Shown: positions 1 to 5,901 of the stretch, piece by piece | Layout: each line of letters starts with the position of its first letter | How positions within the stretch are numbered: the first letter of the stretch is position 1 | NCBI GenBank assembly: GCA_002696025.1 | Contig: NZQU01000085.1 | Coordinates: 5,768-12,217 of the forward strand | DNA length: 6,450 nucleotides | Origin: Crocinitomicaceae bacterium | GTDB lineage: Bacteria > Bacteroidota > Bacteroidia > Flavobacteriales_D > Crocinitomicaceae | Direction: 5' to 3' | Notes under the pieces: generated by a model | Databases searched by the model: none | Told to the model about the DNA's origin: nothing | What the model saw: the letters and a program-made list of their open reading frames with translations, nothing else | Made by a program: the position numbers and the translations under genes

Positions 1-485
1 CCACAATTCTCACATTGATCACCATAGGCACTATCATGGTTACATTTCGGACAGCTTCCAGTAATATATCTATCGGCTAAAAACTGATTGAAGTCATTAT
101 CATAATACTGCTCTGATGTTTTTTCAATAAAACGATTGTCATCCCATAATTTCTTAAAGAAATCGCGAGCAGTTTGATGATGTAAAGAAGAACTTGTTCT
201 ATGAAAAACATCAAATGAAATTCCAAAATCAGTAAACGAACTACTAATTTGTTGGTTGTATTTATCTACAATTTCCTGAGGGCTTGTCTTGTCTTTTTTG
301 GCACGTAATGTGATTGCTGCACCATGCTCATCGCTTCCACATAAAAAAAGAACATCTTGATGGTTCATCCTTAAATACCGCACAAAAATATCGGCTGGCA
401 AGTATACTCCTGAAACATGCCCAAGATGTAAAGGGCCATTTGCATATGGCAATGCTGCAGTAACAGTAAACGAAGAATTACTCAA
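1..485 (-). CDS. metG: Methionyl-tRNA synthetase, N-terminal part (runs off the window)
   Basis: Charges tRNA(Met) with methionine in the cytoplasm (class I aminoacyl-tRNA synthetase). The visible 161 codons hold the start of the Rossmann catalytic domain: TVTAALPYANGPLHLGH at residues 7-23, including the HIGH-class signature HLGH at 20-23, then GSDEHG. At the window edge lies a zinc knuckle with Cys145, Cys148, Cys158 and Cys161, a spacing matching the E. coli enzyme as I remember it. The KMSKS loop and anticodon-binding domain lie outside the window. The reading frame is closed by TAG at 488-486, and the next codon, TTG at 485-483, is the only plausible start before the conserved block, giving M-SNSSFTVTAA. 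The gene follows the second exbD after 40 bases with no terminator or promoter that I can see, so read-through from the exb cluster is likely. Product is near certain; the start codon is less so. Confidence 0.96.
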   Translation of the reverse strand, partial: MSNSSFTVTAALPYANGPLHLGHVSGVYLPADIFVRYLRMNHQDVLFLCGSDEHGAAITLRAKKDKTSPQEIVDKYNQQISSSFTDFGISFDVFHRTSSSLHHQTARDFFKKLWDDNRFIEKTSEQYYDNDFNQFLADRYITGSCPKCNHDSAYGDQCENC

Positions 486-525
486 CTAGAAATCTTTATT
501 AGGAATTAAATAAATTAGAAAGATA

Positions 526-1047
526 CTATTGATTATTACCGTTATCTCTAACAGCATAAGCAATTGTAAATGCATTTATATTCTGTAACTCCTTTCTAAT
601 ATCAAATATTAATCCGGATGGCGCATCTTTATCAGCCTTGATACAAGTCACAATAGCATCTAAACTTGCAGCTTTTTTAGTTCTAGGAGGCTTTTGATTA
701 TACTTATCTAACTTCCAAGTTCCAACTGCAGATGTATTGTAAAGTTGGTCAGCTGTAGGCTGAACAACATTATCCAAAGAAAGTGCATATCCCATTTTAA
801 AAGCAGAAGCTCTGGATTCATTTCTTGGCTTTCCAAGGTATAAAAAGTCCACTTCTGATCTTTGCTTATATGGTGTTAAATCAGTTGTTCTAACGCCATT
901 TGTTTGTTCTACATCAACAGTTGGATCAACCTCTTTACTTGTTGTGGCAACCATAAAAAAGAACAATAACATAAATACAATGTCTGGTAAAGATGATGTA
1001 TTAACACCAGGAGCGCCACCTCTACCTTCTTTTTTAAACTTAGACAT
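526..1047 (-). CDS. exbD: ExbD/TolR-type biopolymer transport protein, second copy (short)
   Basis: Inner-membrane subunit of an ExbB/ExbD proton channel, 173 residues. It has a basic cytoplasmic N-terminus (residues 1-12), one membrane helix at about 21-36 (SLPDIVFMLLFFFMVATT region) and a periplasmic domain to the end. Asp22 near the start of the helix corresponds to the proton-carrying Asp of ExbD and TolR (Asp25 and Asp23 in E. coli, from memory), so the subunit looks active. The C-terminal stretch around 129-166 (DAIVTCIKADKDAP, then an IRKELQN helix and a final strand) fits the small ExbD/TolR alpha-beta fold. The region 50-128 is poorly conserved and I cannot assign it. The start lies 6 bases after the stop of the longer exbD, so the two are probably translationally coupled. 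The substrate of the system cannot be told from this gene. Confidence 0.9.
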   Translation of the reverse strand: MSKFKKEGRGGAPGVNTSSLPDIVFMLLFFFMVATTSKEVDPTVDVEQTNGVRTTDLTPYKQRSEVDFLYLGKPRNESRASAFKMGYALSLDNVVQPTADQLYNTSAVGTWKLDKYNQKPPRTKKAASLDAIVTCIKADKDAPSGLIFDIRKELQNINAFTIAYAVRDNGNNQ

Positions 1048-1053
1048 AATTCT

Positions 1054-1815
1054 TTATTTTTTAGGTGTTACTTCGATTATTTTAGCAGGATATAAAATTT
1101 CTAATAAAGACAATCTTTCCTCATCAATTTTATCTTTTTCTAAGTTGTATTTCCTTTTAAGAGTAGCATACGAAATATTAAACAACTGTTTACATTCTTT
1201 ATCTCTTAAAGAAGAAATCGCCTCTTCAATTTCTGAATGAATTTTAGCGAAAATGCTGTAAGCAGTAGATTGCTGCACCTCTATTCGAATATTAGATTGA
1301 ATGTGAATCTGAGGAATCGGTTTTTTATAAAGTTTTAAAGCCGATTTAAGAGAGCTAAGCTCAGCCATCTTACTTTTTTCGTAATTGATTAAATCTGCAA
1401 CATCTGCACCTGAATTTTGTTGTGCTTCTAGTTGATCAAGCTTATTTTCAACAGAAAGGGTAAGGTCTTTAACAGCCTGATTTGTGATAAGAAGATACTG
1501 AGGGAAATTGTTATCAACAACTCCAGGGTTCTTTCTATTGTACTCATAAAAATCAACTATAAACTCAGATATTTTATCTGGATTATCAAAAATCTCACCT
1601 CTAACCATCAACTGGTTGTTGCTGTTCGATTTTATAGCCAAGATATTTCTCTTCATTACCTTCGTTGGTTCCTTTACATCAATAGGTTGAGGTATATTTC
1701 TTATATAAGCAGTATCCTTATCCATTGTAGTTGTTACCAAGAAAAATATCAGTAAGAGGAATGCAATGTCAGCCATTGATCCCGCATTTACTTCTGGAAC
1801 ATCTCTTTGAGCCAT
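1054..1815 (-). CDS. exbD: ExbD/TolR-type biopolymer transport protein, first copy (long, with helical insertion)
   Basis: Inner-membrane proton-channel subunit of 253 residues, well above the roughly 140 of E. coli ExbD. A single membrane helix spans about 14-30 (SMADIAFLLLIFFLVTTT), with Asp16 at the position of the proton-carrying Asp. The periplasmic domain appears split: strands at about 57-72 and 105-112 are followed by a charged, helix-rich insertion at about 113-165 (VENKLDQLEAQQ, YEKSKMAELSSLKSALKLY) that may form a coiled coil. The usual ExbD-like tail then resumes with IHIQSNIRIEVQQSTAY and a helix at 184-203. A further charged stretch at 208-238 follows. It starts 5 bases after the stop of the four-helix gene and ends 6 bases before the second exbD. 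Family assignment rests on the N-terminal motif and gene order; the insertion's job is unknown. Confidence 0.9.
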   Translation of the reverse strand: MAQRDVPEVNAGSMADIAFLLLIFFLVTTTMDKDTAYIRNIPQPIDVKEPTKVMKRNILAIKSNSNNQLMVRGEIFDNPDKISEFIVDFYEYNRKNPGVVDNNFPQYLLITNQAVKDLTLSVENKLDQLEAQQNSGADVADLINYEKSKMAELSSLKSALKLYKKPIPQIHIQSNIRIEVQQSTAYSIFAKIHSEIEEAISSLRDKECKQLFNISYATLKRKYNLEKDKIDEERLSLLEILYPAKIIEVTPKK

Positions 1816-1820
1816 CTATC

Positions 1821-2285
1821 CTATTTAAAACGATTAATAATTGGCATTACAACAATAGCTGCTATCCCGACAAATATTGCCAAGCCAACAGTGTAAAGAC
1901 CGGCTGTAGTCGTGGCAACTGTTCCGTCTGAAACAGCGTTTTTTAGCTGAAGCGTAGCAGATGTATCTGAAGTGCCTGCAGCAGAGAAAATAAGGTAAAC
2001 GACCAAAGCAATTACAAGGCCTATAATCGACATTAAAGTCTTCTTTGTTTGTGTAGCTAACTGCACAAAAAAGAATAAAAATATCAATCCAACACCTGAT
2101 AAGATAATTCCAATGGTATAGTTAATTGCTACACCCATTTTTGCGCCATCTCTAAAAGCTTCAACTACTTGAAGATCTTGATTAACATTTGGCCCACCTA
2201 TTAACAAAAGGCTAGAAATAACACCAATACCTACGAGTGTTATTTTTAAAATAGTTAAGTATAAATTAAATTTCTGTTCATTCAT
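1821..2285 (-). CDS. Four-helix membrane protein of unknown function inside the exb cluster
   Basis: A 154-residue, strongly hydrophobic protein that I do not recognise as a characterised family. Four membrane helices are visible at about 8-30, 53-76, 84-103 and 127-150. Between the first two lies a short loop with PNVNQDLQVVEAFRDGAK, and between the last two a small Ser/Thr/Ala-rich loop. Termini are basic (MNEQK at the start, NRFK at the end), which with four helices suggests both face the cytoplasm. No catalytic motif is apparent. Its place between exbB (21 bases upstream) and exbD (5 bases downstream), in the same direction and with coupled spacing, argues that it works with the proton channel, for instance as an accessory or assembly subunit. 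That role is inference from position only. I recall genes of this kind in exb clusters of other Bacteroidota, but cannot verify that here. Confidence 0.85.
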   Translation of the reverse strand: MNEQKFNLYLTILKITLVGIGVISSLLLIGGPNVNQDLQVVEAFRDGAKMGVAINYTIGIILSGVGLIFLFFFVQLATQTKKTLMSIIGLVIALVVYLIFSAAGTSDTSATLQLKNAVSDGTVATTTAGLYTVGLAIFVGIAAIVVMPIINRFK

Positions 2286-2306
2286 GATTTGGAATTTAAA
2301 TGATTA

Positions 2307-3167
2307 TTACTTAACCGCACCACTTTTAAGCATCATGTCAACTAATGATATAGAAGCATCTTCCATTTCATTAACCAAACCATCAACCTTAGACGTGATA
2401 TAGTTATAAAATATTTGAAGTGCAATTGCCGCAATCAAACCAAATACAGTCGTAAGTAATGCCACTTTAATTCCATCTGCAACAGTTGTTGGAGAAACCT
2501 GGCCATCTTTTACAATTTTATCAAAAGCCTGAATCATTCCAATTACAGTTCCCAAGAACCCAAGCATTGGTGCAAGAGCAATAAACAACTGTAACCATGT
2601 CAAACCTTTTTCTAAAAGTCCCATTTGAACACCTCCATAAGAAACAACAGATTTTTCAACCATTTCTATTCCTTCACTTGAGCGATCTAATCCCTGATAA
2701 TATATTGAGGCAATAGGCCCTCTAGTATTTCTGCAAATTTCTTTGGCAGCATCAACACCGCCCTCATTAAGAGCAGCCTCAACTTGATCCATAAACTTTT
2801 TAGTGTTTATAGTTGAAAGATTAAGATAAACTATTCTTTCAATTGAAAGAGCAATTCCTATTATTAAACAAATAAGAACAGGAGTCATCCACAAAGGATC
2901 CCCTTCAATATACTTTTGCTTTAATGTTTGGACAAGAGTCATTTCTGCTTCTTCCTCTTCCTCTTTTGTCTCTTCAGCGCCCTCTTGAGCCGATTCTGAA
3001 ACATTCGCGGATGCATTTGCAGTTGCATCATTATCAGAAACAACTTCTGATTCTGTTGCTGTCGCTTCTTCTTCAGCTGAAGCAGTAAAGGCAAACCCTA
3101 AAAAAACTACCAATAATAAGATAAACGGATTAAAACTTTTTTTCATAATACTAAATACTTTATTCAT
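2307..3167 (-). CDS. exbB: ExbB/TolQ/MotA-family proton channel protein with N-terminal acidic extension
   Basis: Core channel subunit of an ExbB/ExbD motor in the inner membrane, 286 residues. The N-terminus has a basic start, a hydrophobic segment at about 14-29 and a possible signal-peptidase site after TASA (residue 31). A low-complexity acidic stretch follows at 32-76, rich in Glu, Ala and Ser. The family core comes next: a membrane helix at about 95-113 ending in IERIVYL, a cytoplasmic loop, then the paired helices at about 193-213 (LAPMLGFLGTVIGMIQAF) and 233-256 (GIKVALLTTVFGLIAAIAL), the hallmark MotA/TolQ/ExbB motifs with their conserved threonines. The start at 3167 is preceded by an A-rich leader (TTAAATAAAA); Met8 at 3146 is an alternative that also leaves an intact signal sequence. 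It is the first gene of the exb cluster and begins 25 bases after tRNA-Ser. Confidence 0.94.
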   Translation of the reverse strand: MNKVFSIMKKSFNPFILLLVVFLGFAFTASAEEEATATESEVVSDNDATANASANVSESAQEGAEETKEEEEEAEMTLVQTLKQKYIEGDPLWMTPVLICLIIGIALSIERIVYLNLSTINTKKFMDQVEAALNEGGVDAAKEICRNTRGPIASIYYQGLDRSSEGIEMVEKSVVSYGGVQMGLLEKGLTWLQLFIALAPMLGFLGTVIGMIQAFDKIVKDGQVSPTTVADGIKVALLTTVFGLIAAIALQIFYNYITSKVDGLVNEMEDASISLVDMMLKSGAVK

Positions 3168-3192
3168 TTTTATTTAACTAATCATTCTCTTG

Positions 3193-3280
3193 CGGAGAGA
3201 GAGGGATTCGAACCCTCGATACGCTTTCGGCGTATACACACTTTCCAGGCGTGCTCCTTCAGCCACTCGGACACCTCTCC
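3193..3280 (-). tRNA. tRNA-Ser (anticodon GGA)
   Basis: An 88-base class II tRNA read on the minus strand. The acceptor arm pairs GGAGAGG (3280-3274) with TCTCTCC (3200-3194), with one G-U pair, and the discriminator G is at 3193. The D arm contains CCGAGTGGCTGAAGG, as in bacterial tRNA-Ser. The anticodon loop TGGAAAG carries GGA, with the anticodon at 3246-3244, which reads UCC and UCU. A long variable arm with stem TACGC/GCGTA is typical of serine tRNAs. The T arm is GAGGG-TTCGAAT-CCCTC. The bases after the discriminator are CAA, so the CCA end is not encoded and must be added by nucleotidyltransferase. It lies between the peptidase gene and exbB, in the same direction as both. Confidence 0.97.
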
Positions 3281-3301
3281 AATCCACAATTAACGACTAA
3301 A

Positions 3302-3335
3302 TTAATGTTTTTTTATTTCTAAAAAAGCAAATTAA
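3302..3335 (-). terminator. Weak A/T hairpin after the peptidase gene, possible terminator
   Basis: Directly after the peptidase stop codon the minus-strand transcript can form a seven-pair stem, TTTTTTA (3326-3320) with TAAAAAA (3315-3309), closed by a GAAA loop. Outer arms TTAAT and ATTAA can extend it across an internal loop. All pairs are A-U and no strong U-tract follows on the minus strand, so this is a poor intrinsic terminator at best. It could equally be a chance product of the A/T-rich spacer before the tRNA. Confidence 0.2.
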
Positions 3336-5753
3336 CTATTTCTTAATAACTCTTTTTGTATAAGTTGAGTTATTTCCTGTTAATAAAAGAGAGTAAACAC
3401 CTGATGAAAGTGAAGATAAATCCACTTCTATCAAACCGTTATTCTCAACTTTAACATTTTGAATTGAGCGTCCAGAAACATCCATAACACTAACTGATTT
3501 AAGCTCATCTTTAATTCCTGTTACATCAACAAAAACTTTGTCATTTGTTGGATTAGGATATATTTTAGCTCCAGACAAAGATAAATTCTGTAATGATGAA
3601 GTTCCTGAGCCAGTTATATTAACTGTATAATCTTCTGTCTCTCCATATGTAGAATTTCCGCATGGATCAATAGCCCCATCAGGTTGATAAGAAATCCTAA
3701 CCCTCATAGATAGATTTCCAGTTGTAGCAGTTGTTGGAACCGTAAAATCAAAAACATTATTCCAACCAGCAGCTACAAGTACATAAGCCACTTGCTCGCC
3801 CGCATCATCAAAATCAAAGTCATTGTTGTAATCAATCCAAACCGCTATTTCATCATCAGTATATGCCCCAGCAGAACCGTTGATTCCAGGTGTAACTGTT
3901 ACTTGATAAGTACTTCCCTTCGCCAGAGAAGTTGATTGAGAACTATAATCAGCATAACCACCTGTAGAACAATTACTTGAATTGTCAATTGTATTCAACT
4001 CAAGTTGCATAATATACTCATCACACTGAGAAGAAGTTGCTGTACAAGGGCCAGTTGCTTGAGCAACAGTGATGTAATTTGTCTTTACCTCTGTATCATT
4101 ACCTAAAGAATTGGTAACAGCAAGTGTAATTGTATATTGACCAATAGTATTAAATGTAACTGAAGGACTTGATGAAGATGAACTTGACCCACCTGAATAA
4201 GCCCAACCTGACGCAGGCGAAATAGACCAAGAGTGACTTGTAGGCACCCCAGAAGATTGATCTGTAAATTGAACGACTCCTCCAGGCGAAACTGTTGTTG
4301 GGGTCGCTGTGAAATTCGCAACCGGAGGTGTTGGGTTTGAACAAGGATCATTAGAACCGTCAAGTACAAGTGCTCCAGAATTAATTGGATCTAAATGTGT
4401 TTTTAACTTTTCATTTGCAGCGTTTCCGTTGCTTGACCAGTGATAAGAAACCTTTCCGTAGTAATCAGGCGCATTGGTTTGGTTACAATATGACCCACCA
4501 CCTGTAAGTGTTCCCATTATTCTACCGTTAGATCTGAAAATTGGAGAGCCTGATGACCCGCCTTCAGTAACACCATGTCCATTTGAATTAGATGTCCAGA
4601 ATACCCTCCAATGAGATTGAACACCATTTCCATTCCATCCCGAAGTATTTAAATTAGACGTATATGTTGATATTTTTTTAATATCTCCTGATGGGTGGTG
4701 CATGCTACATCCACTATTAGAAGTAGTATTATTTGCATCCCATCCATTCCAATAAGCATTAAAATTGTTTGATTTTAAAGAATTTACAGTTTGGCTTTCA
4801 TTATTTAGAGTCCCCATTTGAACCAATAAAAAATCCGATCCTGAATTCCCGCCTCCATCATTGGAATCTGATAAACGAACACATCCATTTATATAATAAT
4901 CATCAAGCGTACCTGCTGTATTTGGATTATTACAGTTTGGTGCTTCATAGCCGAAATAAAATTTCCATTGATTCATGTTTCCTGCAGATGAATTTTCTCC
5001 ACAGTGAAGAGCTGTTAACATCAAAGGCTTACAATCTTGTGCAGTATTGTTAACAAGAGATCCTGAACACCATCCCCCCATATTTCCTGTTACACAATAA
5101 ATTCGTGCCACACCTCTCTTTTCATCTTGCCAAGAATCTCCAACAGGAGAACAATTTACATTTACTTGACAGGGGTCAGATTCATTTATTTTTTGAACAG
5201 ACGGATTGCCTGTCGAACGATAATTGTGCATTACTTTATTAATATGGATTTCAGATGGAGTTGTGTATGCTGGCTCTCTTAATATAAGAATCATGTCATC
5301 TCCAAAACAAAGATTTGCATTATACATCTGGTGAGATTCAACGTCTTTAGATGTTAGAGTTTTATGTAAACGCTTTCCATTTAAATCTGTAATGTCAAGT
5401 GTTGTTCCTCCATACAAAACAAACTTTTCAAATAAAAAGCTTAGAGCTTCCGCTCCATAAGAATTAACACGAAGTGTCCATTCTTTAGATCCGTCTGTTT
5501 TGACATCCCAGTTCCCAATAAGTTGAGGCCTAATATTTGTGAGTTGAGCAACACCTATTCGATAAAGCATTCCTTGTCGATCCCTGGTTTGATCTTCCAA
5601 ATGAAGTGCCTCCATGTCAGGAGAAGCAAATGTTTGGGTGGGGATATTCTTTACCTCTGGAATATTGACTTCATTTTTTATTAAAAGTGATTGTGCAAAG
5701 CCAGATGCAACAATTGCAATGGCAAAAAAACTGAGTAGAAATTTTCTTTTCAT
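3336..5753 (-). CDS. Secreted lysyl-endopeptidase-like serine protease with PKD, GEVED and type IX sorting domains
   Basis: An 805-residue exported endopeptidase. A signal peptide at 1-20 (MKRKFLLSFFAIAIVASGFA) is followed by a propeptide to about 188 and a trypsin-fold domain at about 189-467 that aligns by eye with Achromobacter protease I. The triad is His250 (LTALHCG), Asp307 (SGSDFLLV) and Ser401 (GVTEGGSSGSPIF). Asp430 in PDYYGKV matches the lysine-selecting Asp225 of that enzyme, and Trp373 its Trp169, but its His210 is Thr417 here. All six disulfide cysteines have counterparts: 195, 201, 229, 251, 274 and 423. A PKD-like module (about 476-563, with a run of seven serines at 523-529) and a GEVED module (about 575-713, IDYNNDFDFDDAGE to GETEDYTVNI) follow. 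The C-terminus at about 727-805 is a type IX sorting domain (IYPNPTNDKV to RVIKK), implying Sec export, then passage through the outer membrane. Cleavage after Lys is inferred. It appears to be its own transcription unit. Confidence 0.95.
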   Translation of the reverse strand: MKRKFLLSFFAIAIVASGFAQSLLIKNEVNIPEVKNIPTQTFASPDMEALHLEDQTRDRQGMLYRIGVAQLTNIRPQLIGNWDVKTDGSKEWTLRVNSYGAEALSFLFEKFVLYGGTTLDITDLNGKRLHKTLTSKDVESHQMYNANLCFGDDMILILREPAYTTPSEIHINKVMHNYRSTGNPSVQKINESDPCQVNVNCSPVGDSWQDEKRGVARIYCVTGNMGGWCSGSLVNNTAQDCKPLMLTALHCGENSSAGNMNQWKFYFGYEAPNCNNPNTAGTLDDYYINGCVRLSDSNDGGGNSGSDFLLVQMGTLNNESQTVNSLKSNNFNAYWNGWDANNTTSNSGCSMHHPSGDIKKISTYTSNLNTSGWNGNGVQSHWRVFWTSNSNGHGVTEGGSSGSPIFRSNGRIMGTLTGGGSYCNQTNAPDYYGKVSYHWSSNGNAANEKLKTHLDPINSGALVLDGSNDPCSNPTPPVANFTATPTTVSPGGVVQFTDQSSGVPTSHSWSISPASGWAYSGGSSSSSSSPSVTFNTIGQYTITLAVTNSLGNDTEVKTNYITVAQATGPCTATSSQCDEYIMQLELNTIDNSSNCSTGGYADYSSQSTSLAKGSTYQVTVTPGINGSAGAYTDDEIAVWIDYNNDFDFDDAGEQVAYVLVAAGWNNVFDFTVPTTATTGNLSMRVRISYQPDGAIDPCGNSTYGETEDYTVNITGSGTSSLQNLSLSGAKIYPNPTNDKVFVDVTGIKDELKSVSVMDVSGRSIQNVKVENNGLIEVDLSSLSSGVYSLLLTGNNSTYTKRVIKK

Positions 5754-5803
5754 AGTTGATTAAATTTTGAGTTATAACTTATTTTGGTTTTTTGGTTAGA
5801 CGT

Positions 5804-5835
5804 CAAATTTAAAAAAATATTGTTTGCAAACGAAA
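5804..5835 (-). promoter_or_regulatory. Bacteroidota-type promoter candidate for the peptidase gene
   Basis: Read on the minus strand, TAAATTTG at 5811-5804 matches the Bacteroidota -7 consensus TAnnTTTG exactly. Upstream, TTTC at 5835-5832 sits 20 bases away, the usual spacing for the -33 TTTG element but with one mismatch. An exact TTTG at 5830-5827 is only 15 bases away, shorter than usual. A start of transcription near 5797 would leave a leader of about 45 bases before the ATG at 5753. The site lies just after the nrdA terminator, where a promoter is expected. Confidence 0.6.
5822..5831. promoter_or_regulatory. Perfect 10-base palindrome GTTTGCAAAC inside the peptidase promoter
   Basis: GTTTGCAAAC reads the same on both strands and overlaps the -33 area of the proposed peptidase promoter, where a dimeric regulator could bind. 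Only the symmetry and the position support an operator role. A 10-base palindrome can occur by chance in A/T-rich DNA, and no regulator gene is nearby. Confidence 0.25.
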
Positions 5836-5851
5836 CCGAATCAATTAAAAC

Positions 5852-5879
5852 AAAAAAAGCCCCATTTATGGAGCTTTTT
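5852..5879 (-). terminator. Intrinsic terminator after the ribonucleotide reductase gene
   Basis: On the minus strand AAAAAGCTCC (5879-5870), the loop ATAAAT and GGGGCTTTTT (5863-5854) form a ten-pair stem with one U-G wobble. It continues into a run of seven U (5858-5852), partly inside the stem. It begins 22 bases after the nrdA stop codon and separates that gene from the peptidase promoter. On the plus strand the wobble becomes a C-A mismatch, so the structure favours minus-strand transcription. Confidence 0.88.
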
Positions 5880-5901
5880 AAAGTTAATAATAACGATTAT
5901 T

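Noticed and set aside
492..524. Inverted repeat ATCTTT / AAAGAT between exbD and metG
   Set aside because: Six A/T-rich pairs around a 21-base loop, with no U-tract; too weak to call a terminator or a leader switch.
944..1240. Plus-strand open frame of 98 codons across the two exbD genes
   Set aside because: It lies antisense to well-supported exbD coding sequence, has no family resemblance, and is explained as a shadow of A/T-rich codons.
1432..1931. Two overlapping plus-strand open frames (1432-1755 and 1731-1931)
   Set aside because: Both are antisense to the long exbD and the four-helix gene, with compositions that look like reverse-frame translation and no motif.
3281..3300. TAATTGTG upstream of tRNA-Ser as a tRNA promoter
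   Set aside because: It is one base off the -7 consensus, but no TTTG lies at the right distance upstream and such matches are common in A/T-rich DNA.
4103..4369. Two minus-strand open frames inside the peptidase PKD region
   Set aside because: They are out of frame with a gene whose domains are continuous through this stretch; the Leu/Gln-rich product is a frame-shifted reading of Ser/Thr/Pro codons.
4769..5053. Plus-strand open frame of 94 codons opposite the peptidase domain
   Set aside because: Antisense to the catalytic region, with no recognisable motif and no promoter.
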